Assembly: GCA_910586725.1 (NCBI GenBank)
Contig: CAJUJL010000002.1
Coordinates: 1-64,000 of the forward strand
Origin: an uncultured Lachnospiraceae bacterium
Lineage (GTDB): Bacteria; Bacillota; Clostridia; Lachnospirales; Lachnospiraceae
Length of the DNA stretch: 64,000 bases
Direction of reading: 5' to 3'
The translations under genes and the position numbers were made by a program. The notes beneath the pieces were generated by a model, which saw only the letters and a program-made list of their open reading frames with translations, ran no database searches and had not been told where the DNA came from. Positions 36,218 to 45,561 of this stretch are shown piece after piece; the stretch's first letter is position 1; each line of letters begins with the position of its first letter.

Positions 36218-38130
36218 GAATCACGCAATTGTTAGACAAACAAAGTATTTTTCTTTCGGGAACGCCCAAAACCAAGCAAGAGGCATTGGATCAGGTCATA
36301 GATCTGATGGTTTTAAGCGGCAGAATTAACGATAAGGAAGCATACCGGAAGCAGGTTTACGCAAGAGAAGAAGAAAGCACCACGGGCATCGGCGAAGGGA
36401 TTGCAATTCCGCATGGAAAGTGCGGCGCGGTCAGCAGACCTGGACTTGCGGCCATGGTTGTAAAAGACGGCGTGGACTTTGATTCTCTGGATGGAGAGCC
36501 GGTCAGCCTTATTTTTCTGATTGCGGCTCCGGATACGGAGGATAACGTACATCTGGATGTTTTAAGCAAATTATCCGTGCTGATGATGGATGAGGATTTT
36601 GCGGATTCTCTGCGCAATGCCGGTTCCGTAGATGAATTTCTTGCCATAATCGACCGGGCGGATGAGGAAAAGAAAAGCATCGACGAGAGGCTTTCGGATA
36701 CGAAAACGGCAGAACCGTCCGCGAAGAAAATCCTGGCGGTTACATCCTGTCCTACCGGAATTGCCCATACATATATGGCTGCGGAAGGAATTGAAAAAGC
36801 AGCCAAAGCAAGGAATTGTTCTGTAAAAATAGAAACAAGAGGATCCGGCGGAGCAAAAAATGTATTGACGCCGCAGGAAATCAAGGAGGCTGACTGCATC
36901 ATTGTCGCGGCTGACGCGCAGGTTCCAATGGACCGCTTCGACGGCAAAAAGGTGATTGCCTGTCAGGTGTCTGACGGGATCAGCAAAGCAGGAGAGCTTT
37001 TGGATCGTGCGATTTCGGGCGACGCGCCGGTGTATCACGCGGCGGCCGGCACGCAGTCTGCTTCGCAGGGAACCAAAAAGAGCGGCGGCGTGGGACATCA
37101 GATCTATACCCAGCTGATGAACGGAGTGTCTCACATGCTTCCGTTTGTCGTAGGCGGTGGAATCCTGATCGCCATTTCATTTTTGATTGACGGCATTTGT
37201 GTGGATATGGATGCTTTGGACGTTGCCGAGAGAGTGAATTTTGGCACGATTACGCCGATGGCTGCATGGTTCAAAGAACTGGGAGGAGTTGCCTTTGGCT
37301 TTATGCTGCCCGTGCTTGCCGGTTTTATCGCGATGGCAATTGGCGACAGGCCGGCGCTTGCGCTTGGATTTGCAGGAGGCATGATTGCCGCAAATGGCAA
37401 ATCCGGATTTTTAGGCGCTTTGGCGGCAGGATTTGCAGCCGGCTATGTAATTCTTCTGCTTCGTAAGATTTGCGAAAAACTTCCGGACTTTTTGGAAAAA
37501 ATCGCGCCCGTTTTAATCTATCCGCTTGTCGGCATAGGAATTATGGGGCTTGTCATGGCATTTGCCGTAGAGCCTGTAATGGGTGGATTAAATACTGCTT
37601 TAAATAATGCATTATCCGGTATGGGCGGCGCAAGCAAAATAGTCCTCGGAATGATTTTGGGCGGCATGATGGCCGTTGACATGGGCGGGCCTTTTAATAA
37701 AGCGGCATATGTATTCGGAACGGCCGCGATTGCTGCGGGAAATTATGACATTATGGCCGCCGTTATGATCGGAGGAATGACGCCTCCCTGTGCAATTGCG
37801 CTTGCAACTGTACTGTTCCGGAGCAAATTTACAAAAGAAGAAAGAGAGTCCGGTCCGGTAAACTTTATTATGGGACTTGCGTTTATCACGGAAGGAGCAA
37901 TTCCTTTTGCGGCGTCAGATCCGCTTCGCGTGCTTCCCTCCTGCGTAATCGGCTCCGCGGCCGCAGGAGCGCTGTCTATGTTGTTTGGCTGTACGTTAAT
38001 GGCGCCGCACGGCGGGATTTTCGTATTCCCCGTTGTGGGAAATGCACTGATGTATGTCGTGGCGCTGCTTGCCGGAACGATAATATCGGCGTTTTTGCTG
38101 GGCGTATTAAAGAAAAATGTTGAACAGTAA
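36214..38130 (+). CDS. fruA: fructose-specific PTS enzyme IIABC
   Basis: Membrane phosphotransferase that imports fructose as fructose 1-phosphate. Domains in order: IIA (1-150) with phospho-His67 (IAIPHGKCG), IIB (about 172-270) with phospho-Cys179 (VTSCPTGIAHTYMAAEG), and IIC (about 290-638) with eight or more hydrophobic helices (PFVVGGGILIAISFLID, GGPFNKAAY, ITEGAIPFAASDP). AAGGAGGAG precedes the ATG, which overlaps the fruK stop. The long upstream open frame is only readthrough of fruK DNA in another frame. 638 residues, usual for a IIABC fusion. Confidence 0.95.
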   Translation: MRITQLLDKQSIFLSGTPKTKQEALDQVIDLMVLSGRINDKEAYRKQVYAREEESTTGIGEGIAIPHGKCGAVSRPGLAAMVVKDGVDFDSLDGEPVSLIFLIAAPDTEDNVHLDVLSKLSVLMMDEDFADSLRNAGSVDEFLAIIDRADEEKKSIDERLSDTKTAEPSAKKILAVTSCPTGIAHTYMAAEGIEKAAKARNCSVKIETRGSGGAKNVLTPQEIKEADCIIVAADAQVPMDRFDGKKVIACQVSDGISKAGELLDRAISGDAPVYHAAAGTQSASQGTKKSGGVGHQIYTQLMNGVSHMLPFVVGGGILIAISFLIDGICVDMDALDVAERVNFGTITPMAAWFKELGGVAFGFMLPVLAGFIAMAIGDRPALALGFAGGMIAANGKSGFLGALAAGFAAGYVILLLRKICEKLPDFLEKIAPVLIYPLVGIGIMGLVMAFAVEPVMGGLNTALNNALSGMGGASKIVLGMILGGMMAVDMGGPFNKAAYVFGTAAIAAGNYDIMAAVMIGGMTPPCAIALATVLFRSKFTKEERESGPVNFIMGLAFITEGAIPFAASDPLRVLPSCVIGSAAAGALSMLFGCTLMAPHGGIFVFPVVGNALMYVVALLAGTIISAFLLGVLKKNVEQ

Positions 38131-38178
38131 AAGAAATGGGATATAATAGAAGTATCAATATAGAAAAGGAGAATTATC

Positions 38179-38436
38179 ATGAAAGAATTTAAGTATGTTA
38201 TTACAGATCCCCAGGGAATACATGCCCGTCCGGCGGGAGAGCTGGTAAAAGCGGTAAAGCCGTTTGCATGCAGCATTAAAATTGTAAAAGACGCCAAAGA
38301 AGGCGACTGCAAAAAGATTTTTGGCATCATGGGACTTGGCGTAAAAAAAGGCGATGAAGTGACGGTAAGATTTGACGGTGAGGACGAGGATGCTGCATAC
38401 GAAGCGATCAGCAAATTTATGCAGGAAAATCTGTAA
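38179..38436 (+). CDS. HPr-like phosphocarrier protein lacking Ser46
   Basis: 85-residue HPr with the phosphorylatable His15 (GIHARPAGELV), so it can relay phosphate from enzyme I to the fructose IIA domain. At position 46, where Gram-positive HPr carries the serine phosphorylated by HPr kinase, there is Lys (CKKIFGIMGLG). It should therefore not act as a P-Ser-HPr corepressor of CcpA. That fits a dedicated fructose-operon HPr rather than the general one; a separate ptsH is expected elsewhere. AAGGAG precedes the ATG. Confidence 0.9.
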   Translation: MKEFKYVITDPQGIHARPAGELVKAVKPFACSIKIVKDAKEGDCKKIFGIMGLGVKKGDEVTVRFDGEDEDAAYEAISKFMQENL

Positions 38437-38445
38437 GAGGAAAAG

Positions 38446-39189
38446 ATGTTATCGGAAGAAAGATACCGTATGATCTTAAAGATCCTTGAAGAGAAAAGAA
38501 GCGTAACGGTAACGGAGCTGACAAATCTTCTGGATATTTCCGAATCGACGGCAAGAAGAGACATTACGGCTCTGGACAAAGCCGGAAAGCTTATCAAGGT
38601 TTTTGGAGGAGCCGTTTTGTCGGACAATGAGTTTTTGTCTTTAGAGCCTACGGTTGCTCAGAAAGCCGAAATCAGCCAGGAAGAGAAGCGGAAAATTGCC
38701 AGATATGCAGCGTCTTTGATACAGCCTCATGATTTTATATATCTGGATGCAGGGACGACGACCGGCTATATGCTCGACTATATCAGAGAAACGGATGCGG
38801 CATTTGTAACAAATGCGGTTGCGCATGCCCAGAAACTGGCGCGAAACGGCATGTATGTGATTTTAACGGGCGGAACGTTGAAAAGCTCCACAGAGGCCGT
38901 GGTAGGAGCGATGGCAGCGCTGATGCTGAAGGATTATCACTTTACCAGGGGTTTTTTTGGAACAAACGGAGTGAGCCGGACCGCCGAGTTTACAACGCCG
39001 GATGCAGACGAAGCCCTGGTAAAAAAGACGGCTATGGCACAGTGCAGGGAAGCTTATGTGCTTTGCGACCACAGCAAATTTAATATGGTAAGCAAAGTTA
39101 CATTTGGATCGTTTGCGTCAGCGTCTATCCTGACGGATGAAGCGCCCGAGGAATGGAGGGACGCGGCGAATCTTATTTTATGTCCGTAG
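38446..39189 (+). CDS. fruR: DeoR-family regulator of the fructose operon
   Basis: 247-residue repressor. The N-terminal DeoR helix-turn-helix is VTVTELTNLLDISESTARRDI and the C-terminal sugar-phosphate sensing domain has DAGTTTGYML and DHSKFNMVSKVTFG. It lies last in fruK-fruA-HPr-fruR with only 9 bases after the HPr gene. By context it senses fructose 1-phosphate (inference). In many Firmicutes the regulator is first in this operon. A strong terminator follows. Confidence 0.9.
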   Translation: MLSEERYRMILKILEEKRSVTVTELTNLLDISESTARRDITALDKAGKLIKVFGGAVLSDNEFLSLEPTVAQKAEISQEEKRKIARYAASLIQPHDFIYLDAGTTTGYMLDYIRETDAAFVTNAVAHAQKLARNGMYVILTGGTLKSSTEAVVGAMAALMLKDYHFTRGFFGTNGVSRTAEFTTPDADEALVKKTAMAQCREAYVLCDHSKFNMVSKVTFGSFASASILTDEAPEEWRDAANLILCP

Positions 39190-39253
39190 CGCAGCGCGTA
39201 AGCTTTGTCAGGAACCATCCATTACAGAAGCATAGCGGCGGCCAGATAAACCA

Positions 39254-39297
39254 AGGTGTAAAGCCATTCCGGCAAAAGCGGGGCTTTACACCTTTTT
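39254..39297 (+). terminator. terminator of the fructose operon
   Basis: Perfect 12-bp stem (AGGTGTAAAGCC with GGCTTTACACCT, 39254-39265 and 39282-39293) and a 16-base loop, followed by five T. Confidence 0.9.
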
Positions 39298-39323
39298 CTA
39301 AACAAAGCAGCCATGAGGCACGG

Positions 39324-39352
39324 TTGATTTTCACAGCGCGCAGTAGTATAAT
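39324..39352 (+). promoter_or_regulatory. promoter of CmpB-type/HD-domain genes
   Basis: TTGATT at 39324-39329, 17-base spacer, TATAAT at 39347-39352; the gene begins at 39394. Placed directly after the fructose-operon terminator, so it marks a new transcription unit. Confidence 0.7.
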
Positions 39353-39393
39353 GGGTTCCATGTTACAGGCCAAAAGCAGGAATTGGAGGTATT

Positions 39394-40239
39394 ATGCATA
39401 TTACAACTTTGTTTATATGGTTTATTTTATACAGCGTGCTGGGATGGATTTGCGAGACGTTTTATTGCAGTGTAAAAGGGTTAAAGTGGGATAACCGGGG
39501 TATGCTCAATGGACCTTATTGTCCGATATACGGCGTTGGAGCGGTTCTTGCGGTTCTCCTTTGCAGCGAAATGCCAAACTGGTGGTCCATATTTCTCGTT
39601 TGTATGGCCGGTTCCGCAATTCTGGAATATTCCACCTCATATGCTACGGAGCATATTTTTCATGCGGTCTGGTGGGACTACAGCAATATACCGCTGAACC
39701 TGCACGGACGCATCTGTCTGTCCTGTTCGCTTGGATTTGGGCTGGGAGGACTGCTTGTGTTAAACGTGATTCATCCGCAGATGATACGCATTACGAATGC
39801 CATCCCTGCTTACTGGCAGGAAGCGGCCGCATTGTTACTGATGGCGGTTTTTGCAACGGACTGCGCTTTGACGGCGGATTCCCTGGCAGCGATCAACGCC
39901 AAACTGGAAGCGACCAAAAAAGCGATTGATTCACAGATTTCCGAACGTTACAGTGCTTTTGTTGAAAGCACGAGACAAAATCTCTCTGACAGCTTAAGCT
40001 CATTCAAAGATAAAATTTCTCCGGAAGAATTTCGTGAACGGAGAATGTGGGAGGAGCTGAAAAAGACAGTTTCCACTATGAACTGGACGCAGCTGCGCGC
40101 GCTCCGGTCGGCCGTATCCTTCCGACGGGCAAGCTACAGCGATCTTGGCAATAAAATGCGGCATTCCATATTATTTCACAGAAAGAAGGAAGAAAAGAAT
40201 GCCGAAACAAATGACAGGGATTCCTTGAAAATAAAATAA
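39394..40239 (+). CDS. putative ABC transporter permease of the CmpB (type IV) family
   Basis: 281 residues. Five hydrophobic helices in the first 160 residues carry the family signature LYSVLGWICETFYCS, LNGPYCPIYGVGA, EYSTSYATEHIFHAVWWDYS and LNLHGRICLSCSLGFGLGG. A long charged helical C-terminal region (about 165-281) follows. The family (PF06541-like) is annotated as ABC transporter permease, but no ATPase is next to it and the transport role is unproven. GGAGGT is 4 bases before the ATG. Confidence 0.8.
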   Translation: MHITTLFIWFILYSVLGWICETFYCSVKGLKWDNRGMLNGPYCPIYGVGAVLAVLLCSEMPNWWSIFLVCMAGSAILEYSTSYATEHIFHAVWWDYSNIPLNLHGRICLSCSLGFGLGGLLVLNVIHPQMIRITNAIPAYWQEAAALLLMAVFATDCALTADSLAAINAKLEATKKAIDSQISERYSAFVESTRQNLSDSLSSFKDKISPEEFRERRMWEELKKTVSTMNWTQLRALRSAVSFRRASYSDLGNKMRHSILFHRKKEEKNAETNDRDSLKIK

Positions 40240-40258
40240 CAGAAAGGCTGAAGAATCT

Positions 40259-40753
40259 ATGCGGTTGACTGTTCACGAACTATCCGAAATCGAAGGGTAT
40301 CTGCAGGGAATGCATTTAACGGAAGAAGCGGAATGCATGAAGCGTTTTATACAGCACGGCAGTATTTCAACATATGACCATGTGATTCGCGTCGTGCGGC
40401 TAAGCTATTATCTGAATCGTCATTTTCATCTGGGAGCGCCGGACGCCGAATTGGTGCGCGGTGCGTTTCTTCATGATTTTTATTTATATGACTGGCACGA
40501 AAACGGCTATATCGGACGGTTTCACGGGCTTCATCATCCGGCGGTTGCATTGGAAAATGCCAGGCGCCGTTATGATCTGACGCCAGTGGAATGCAATATC
40601 ATCGAGAGCCATATGTGGCCGCTGACATTATTTACGGCTCCGAAAAGCCGGGCGGCATTGATCGTATGCCTCGCCGATAAAATCTGCTCCTGCGGTGAAA
40701 CCGTGCTCTACAGAAATAAAAAACGCGCCAGAACCATAAGAGAGAAAATGTGA
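40259..40753 (+). CDS. HD-domain phosphohydrolase
   Basis: 164-residue cytosolic metal-dependent phosphohydrolase of the HD superfamily. Metal-binding residues are His in TYDHVIRVVR, the His-Asp pair in AFLHDFYLYDW, HHPAVALENA, and Asp in CLADKICSCGETV. Substrate unknown. It follows the CmpB-type gene by 19 bases with only a weak ribosome site. Its end lies 5 bases from the end of the convergent aminotransferase gene and no separate terminator is visible. Confidence 0.82.
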   Translation: MRLTVHELSEIEGYLQGMHLTEEAECMKRFIQHGSISTYDHVIRVVRLSYYLNRHFHLGAPDAELVRGAFLHDFYLYDWHENGYIGRFHGLHHPAVALENARRRYDLTPVECNIIESHMWPLTLFTAPKSRAALIVCLADKICSCGETVLYRNKKRARTIREKM

Positions 40754-40758
40754 TTTTA

Positions 40759-41865
40759 TCAGACGCAGGTCTGGTCCTGATTCAGGAGGCAGGAAATCAG
40801 TCTGTTGTTATCTTCCGGCAGCATAAAGCAGAACCGGATATATTTTTGATCCAGAAACGGAAATGTGGAGCAGTCCCGGATCATCATTCCCTGCCGGATG
40901 GCCCGTTCAAATAAGTCCAGAGATGTAAGGTTTTTCTGTAAAATTCTGACAAGCATGAAATTTCCGCTTGCCGGATAAACCTTGAATTCACTGCTTTCTT
41001 TTAATTGGTTATAAATGCGCGCGCGTTCCGCGGAAATCAGCTGTTTGGTCCGGGCGATGTAGGATTCGTCCGTAAACATCAGCTCTCCCGCGATCACGGC
41101 AAGAGAATTGATGGTCCACGGGTTTTTTCTCGTATTGATCGATTTTACCAGATCCCTGTTTCCGGTTACGGCATATCCAAGCCTAAGGCCCGGGGCTGCG
41201 AAAAATTTCGAGGTTCCGCGCAGAATAATGATATTATTATAATAATTGGTCAGTGGAACACAGGTGATTTCTTCCGTGTTTTCTGCAAATTCCACATAAG
41301 TTTCATCTACCATCACAAAAATATCATACTGTTTGCAGACATCTAAAATCTGACGCATTTCTTCTCTGGTAATGGCGGAGGATGTCGGGTTGTTCGGGTT
41401 GCAGATGACCAGAAGGTCTATGCTCTCATTCAGTTTGTGTGTAAAATCACACATATCTAAAATAAAATCGTCTTTTTCCCTGAGCGGATAATAGTGTGTC
41501 GTTCCTCCCCCCAAAAAGATTTCACGTTCGTATTCGGAATAAGTAGGGCCTAAAACCATGGCTTTTTTTGGGCGCTCTATTTGAATAAACAGCGAAATTA
41601 ATTCGGTGGATCCGTTGCCGACAATAATCATTTCGGGATCGGAATGGATATACTCGGCGATGCAGCGGCGCAGAGACGTATAGTCTCTGTCAGGATACGT
41701 TGTGATCGCGTCTAAATGCCGGGCAAGCGTTTCTCTTAAGTTGGGGGAAATGCCCAAAGGGTTTACATTGGCGGAGAAGCTTACAATGTCTTCTTTTTTG
41801 ATTCCGTAATATTGTTCGATTTGTTCTAAGTCGCTGCCGTGAAAATGATCTTTATGTTTTATCAT
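40759..41865 (-). CDS. PLP-dependent aminotransferase (HisC/CobD-like)
   Basis: Fold-type I class II aminotransferase of 368 residues. The PLP lysine is in the GTSKFFAAPGLRLGY block; ICNPNNPTS and MVDETYVEF are the cofactor-contacting motifs. The N-terminus, HGSDLEQIEQYYGI followed by SFSANVNPLG, resembles threonine-phosphate decarboxylase CobD more than housekeeping HisC. No cobalamin or histidine genes are adjacent, so substrate is left open. GGAGG lies about 10 bases ahead of the ATG on the minus strand. It diverges from the DUF5717 operon with overlapping promoters. Confidence 0.85.
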   Translation of the reverse strand: MIKHKDHFHGSDLEQIEQYYGIKKEDIVSFSANVNPLGISPNLRETLARHLDAITTYPDRDYTSLRRCIAEYIHSDPEMIIVGNGSTELISLFIQIERPKKAMVLGPTYSEYEREIFLGGGTTHYYPLREKDDFILDMCDFTHKLNESIDLLVICNPNNPTSSAITREEMRQILDVCKQYDIFVMVDETYVEFAENTEEITCVPLTNYYNNIIILRGTSKFFAAPGLRLGYAVTGNRDLVKSINTRKNPWTINSLAVIAGELMFTDESYIARTKQLISAERARIYNQLKESSEFKVYPASGNFMLVRILQKNLTSLDLFERAIRQGMMIRDCSTFPFLDQKYIRFCFMLPEDNNRLISCLLNQDQTCV

Positions 41866-41882
41866 AATGCGTATGCCTCCGG

Positions 41883-41911
41883 TTGAATTTGTAAGTGAAA
41901 TCGTTTATAAT
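41883..41911 (+). promoter_or_regulatory. promoter of the DUF5717 operon
   Basis: TTGAAT at 41883-41888, 17-base spacer, TATAAT at 41906-41911, reading toward the gene at 41957. Its -10 box overlaps that of the divergent aminotransferase promoter. Confidence 0.65.
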
Positions 41912-41937
41912 TATAACCAATCTAAATAAAAATGCAA
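41910..41937 (-). promoter_or_regulatory. promoter of the aminotransferase gene
   Basis: On the minus strand: TTGCAT (41937-41932), 16-base spacer, TATAAT (41915-41910). The -10 boxes of the two divergent promoters share bases 41910-41911, so RNA polymerase cannot occupy both at once. Confidence 0.65.
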
Positions 41938-41956
41938 CAGATAAACGGGAGGCAGC

Positions 41957-44900
41957 GTGCGTAAGCGGATAGAAGAACTTGCAAATGGCAGGATTGATTG
42001 CATCGGACCCGCCGTAGAATTTTCTGTCAGCAGGATAGAGATCGAAGTTCCGGAAGGAAAGGATTTTAAAGGAGAGTTTACAATTACAAGCAGGAATCAG
42101 GTTCCTGTACGGGGATTGGTTTATTCTTCAAATCCACGTCTGGAGTGTCTGACAGAAGGATTTGACGGACAGGAAATTCCGATTCAGTATAAATTTCACA
42201 GTGCAGGACTGACAGAGGGGGATATACAGCAGGGAGAGCTGTTTGTTGTATGCAGCCAGGGCGAATATACCCTTTCTTTTGTTGCGGTTATGACATGCTT
42301 GTATGCGGATTCCGGTATCGGGGTGATCCGCGATTTGCAGGACTTTGCAAAACTGGCTAAAAATCACTGGCAGGAGGCCAAAAAAGTATTTTATTCTCCC
42401 GGCTTTTTGAATATCCTGAAAAATTGTGATGAAAAAGAACGTTTCTGGCATATTGGTCTGGCAAGAGGCGCTAAGACGGACAGAAGTCTGGAGGAATTTT
42501 TTCTGGCGTCCAAATTAAAAGAACCGGTTTTGATCGGGATCAAAGAGACGGAATATGTTTTTTCGGAGATTCGGGAACAGATCTGGCAGGATGTTGTAAT
42601 CTCCAAAAACACCTGGGGATACGTTGAAATATATGTCGAAAGCGACGGGGATTTTCTGATACCCAGGAAGAATAAGCTGACGACGGAGGATTTTCTGGGA
42701 AGCGAAGCCGGTTTTGGCTTTTATATCAATCCGGCGTTTATGCACGAAGGCAAAAATTTCGGACGTCTTGTTTTCAGAAATATGCATCAGGAAATCACGA
42801 TTTCCGTGTGCGCGGCAAAAGACGGATCGAAAGCGGACGCTTCCAGACAGGAGATTCGAAAGCTTTATGTGGAATTGATGACGTCTTATGTGGATTATCG
42901 CTTAAAGAAGATTGTGACAGGCAGATGGACGCTTTTGACTGGTAAAATTTTAGACAGGCTGACGGCTCTGGATGAGGAAGGAAGCGTCTGGTACCGCTTA
43001 TTCAAGGCGCAGACGTTGTGGACAAACGGGCAGCGACAGGAAGCGGAATGGATTTTAAGTGAATTTAAAAGAAAGTGCAGGGACAAAAAAAGCCCGCAAT
43101 GGGGCTATTATATGTATATCTGCACGCTTATGGATCATGAAGAGGTCTATATCAACCGCTTGACCGAAGAGATTGAGAGCATTTATCTGGAAAACCAGGA
43201 TCATATCCTGTTGTTCTGGTGCCTTTTGTTTTTGAAAAAAGACTATGATGAAAACGGGTATCAGAAGTTAAAAGCGCTGGAAAAGAAAATTATGCGGGGG
43301 ACGGACAGCCCTCTTTTGTACGTGGAAGTTTACTGGCTTTTTTGCAGGGAACCGTATCTGATGAATCATTTGGGGGATTTTGAACTTAAGATATTAAACT
43401 GGGCGCGCAAGCAGGGCGTGCTTACAAAAGCGCTGGTGGATCAGCTGATTTCCGTTTTTCCGGAGCGTCTTCACTTTCAAAAGACGGTATTTGCGCTTCT
43501 GGAAGCATGTTACGACATGATGGACTGCGCGAAAACCATATTGTACGAAATTCCGGGAGAAAACGCTTTGCCAGAGGATAAGCGCGTGCTTTCGGTGATC
43601 TGCGGCTATCTGATCCGGAATCAGAGGTATGGGCCCCAATATTTTAACTGGTATGCAATGGGTGTGGAGGGCAGGCTTCGGATTACGGGGCTTTATGAAG
43701 CATATCTGATGTCTATGGATACGAAGAGCGTTCAGAAAATACCGCAGATCATACAAATGTATTTTAAGTACAACAATCAGCTTGGCAGCGTCCAGAAGGC
43801 GGTTTTGTATGTCAATATTATTGCTGCAAAAGAAAAGGAACCAAAAGCCTATGAGCAGAATTATCCGTCTATGGAAAAGTTTGCTTATGAGCAGATGGAA
43901 ATGGGGCGCATTGATGACAATCTGGCGGTCATCTATAAAGAAGTCCTCTCCAAAGGCATCTGTTCACCGCAGATTTCAGACGCTTTGTCAGAGGTGCTGT
44001 TTGTGCACAGGCTTACCTGTTTCTGGCCCGGGGCGGTGCGGGTGATTGTTCTGCAAAAGCAGACGGAGATGCAGAGAGTAGTCCCTTTGGTGAATCACGT
44101 GGCATATTTTCCGCTTTATTCGAATGATTATTGCATTTTCATAGAAGACGCACAGGGAAACCGTTTCAGCAGCAGCGTAGATTACCAGCTGGAAAAGCTG
44201 ATGCATCCGGGCAGATACTTAAAAACCGGCATGCAGTATTCGCCGAAAAAGCTGCCCTATCTTTTGTACTATTTTGCCGACCGGCAGGCGCAGGAATTTT
44301 TTGAAGAAAAAGATCTGGAATATTTTCAAACGGTTATGGCGAGTGATGAAGTGGATTGGGCATATAAAGCATGGCTGTTTCCAAAGATGTTCTGGCTGAT
44401 GCACGAGCTGGAAAAACCAAAAGATATGGAGTATGAAATGGAGCGTGTGGACTTTTCTCTTATGCATCCGAAAGAGAGAAGCGGCGTTTTGGAAATCTGC
44501 CTGAAACAAAAGCTGTATGAAGCGGCGTTTCGGATTGCGGGCGAATATGGCTTCGGGCATATTGAGGCGGCGGGACGAATCCCGTTTATCAGCTATTATA
44601 TACACAAGCTGAACTTTGCCAGAGAGAGAAAGCTTCTGTTTTTTTGCATGGATACATTTTTGGCCGGGAAATACAATGACGCAATGTTAAAATACCTGTG
44701 CATGCATTATGAAGGCCCGACAAAAATCATGACTTCCATTTTTCAAAGAGCGGAAGAATTTGGCATTGATACGAAGGAAATCGCAGAGAGAATTTTAGTT
44801 CGGATGCTTTATACGGCAAAGTTTGCGGATTGTACGGGCGCTGTTTATGACAGTTACGCGGACGGAGGAAACGCCAAAATCAGGGCGGCGTATCTGACTT

Positions 44901-45544
44901 ATTTTTCTTATTGCAGCTTTACCGGAAAGGGATTTTTGCCGGAAGGTTTTTTTGACGCGCTGCGGAGCTGGCAGTTAGAAGACGGCGGGATGAATGAGGC
45001 GTGCGGCCTTGCCATGCTGAAATTTTATGCGGAAAACCCTTCTTTCGCAAAGCAGGATGAAACGTATGCGGAGGAGCTTTTGCAAAGATATGTGTTCCAG
45101 GGAATGTATTTTGCATTCTATCGGAATTTCAGTGAAAATTTGCTGGAGAAATATCTGCTGCATGATAAATATTATATAGAATACCGGACGGAAAAAAACA
45201 GGCGCGTATGGATTCATTATACCAGGGATCGGGAAGAATCGTACAGGACCGAAGAAATGTACGAAGTATATGAAGGGATTTTTGTCAAAAAAGTAATCTT
45301 ATTTGCGGGAGAATCCGTTCGATACAATATTTCAGAAGAAATTGACGGGCAAATGGAAGCCGTCAAAAGCGGCAGAATTCAAGGCGGGGTTATGCAAAAC
45401 CGGCAGGGAAAAGGACGTTACGACCGTCTGAATGAGATGATTTCCCTGAAATCGGAAGGCGATATGGACGGGCTTAGTAAAAAGATCTGGGAATACGAAC
45501 AGCTTGAGAGCATGGCTGAAAAAATGTTTACCATAATCAAATAA
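41957..45544 (+). CDS. giant DUF5717-family protein, function unknown
   Basis: 1195 residues without signal peptide or clear membrane helix, so probably cytosolic. Residues about 20-115 look like a beta-sandwich (VSRIEIEVPEGKDFKGEFTITSRN...GQEIPIQY...GEYTLSFVAVM), like Ig/Hydin-type domains. From about 120 onward it is a long alpha-helical repeat region reminiscent of HEAT/TPR solenoids (for example QTLWTNGQRQEAEWILSEF). Near the C-terminus is an apparent second beta domain (about 1070-1135; RVWIHYTRDREESYRTEEM). I recall this as DUF5717, found mainly in Lachnospiraceae. Start is GTG with GGGAGG 4 bases upstream. It heads a four-gene operon with an Hsp70-like protein, suggesting a scaffold or client-binding role (inference). 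Confidence 0.75.
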   Translation: MRKRIEELANGRIDCIGPAVEFSVSRIEIEVPEGKDFKGEFTITSRNQVPVRGLVYSSNPRLECLTEGFDGQEIPIQYKFHSAGLTEGDIQQGELFVVCSQGEYTLSFVAVMTCLYADSGIGVIRDLQDFAKLAKNHWQEAKKVFYSPGFLNILKNCDEKERFWHIGLARGAKTDRSLEEFFLASKLKEPVLIGIKETEYVFSEIREQIWQDVVISKNTWGYVEIYVESDGDFLIPRKNKLTTEDFLGSEAGFGFYINPAFMHEGKNFGRLVFRNMHQEITISVCAAKDGSKADASRQEIRKLYVELMTSYVDYRLKKIVTGRWTLLTGKILDRLTALDEEGSVWYRLFKAQTLWTNGQRQEAEWILSEFKRKCRDKKSPQWGYYMYICTLMDHEEVYINRLTEEIESIYLENQDHILLFWCLLFLKKDYDENGYQKLKALEKKIMRGTDSPLLYVEVYWLFCREPYLMNHLGDFELKILNWARKQGVLTKALVDQLISVFPERLHFQKTVFALLEACYDMMDCAKTILYEIPGENALPEDKRVLSVICGYLIRNQRYGPQYFNWYAMGVEGRLRITGLYEAYLMSMDTKSVQKIPQIIQMYFKYNNQLGSVQKAVLYVNIIAAKEKEPKAYEQNYPSMEKFAYEQMEMGRIDDNLAVIYKEVLSKGICSPQISDALSEVLFVHRLTCFWPGAVRVIVLQKQTEMQRVVPLVNHVAYFPLYSNDYCIFIEDAQGNRFSSSVDYQLEKLMHPGRYLKTGMQYSPKKLPYLLYYFADRQAQEFFEEKDLEYFQTVMASDEVDWAYKAWLFPKMFWLMHELEKPKDMEYEMERVDFSLMHPKERSGVLEICLKQKLYEAAFRIAGEYGFGHIEAAGRIPFISYYIHKLNFARERKLLFFCMDTFLAGKYNDAMLKYLCMHYEGPTKIMTSIFQRAEEFGIDTKEIAERILVRMLYTAKFADCTGAVYDSYADGGNAKIRAAYLTYFSYCSFTGKGFLPEGFFDALRSWQLEDGGMNEACGLAMLKFYAENPSFAKQDETYAEELLQRYVFQGMYFAFYRNFSENLLEKYLLHDKYYIEYRTEKNRRVWIHYTRDREESYRTEEMYEVYEGIFVKKVILFAGESVRYNISEEIDGQMEAVKSGRIQGGVMQNRQGKGRYDRLNEMISLKSEGDMDGLSKKIWEYEQLESMAEKMFTIIK

Positions 45545-45561
45545 ACCGGAGAAAAGAAAGC

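Noticed and set aside
37743..38627. 294-codon minus-strand frame across the end of fruA, the HPr gene and the start of fruR
   Set aside because: Spans three well-supported plus-strand genes; Ser/Pro/Ile-rich composition typical of antisense shadow.
39153..39494. 113-codon plus-strand frame between fruR and the CmpB-type gene
   Set aside because: It runs through the fructose-operon terminator and the next promoter and overlaps both genes, so it is not a likely gene.
40740..40775. Bidirectional terminator between the HD-domain gene and the aminotransferase gene
   Set aside because: Only a 5-bp stem (CAGAC/GTCTG) lying within the aminotransferase coding end, with no T-run on either strand.
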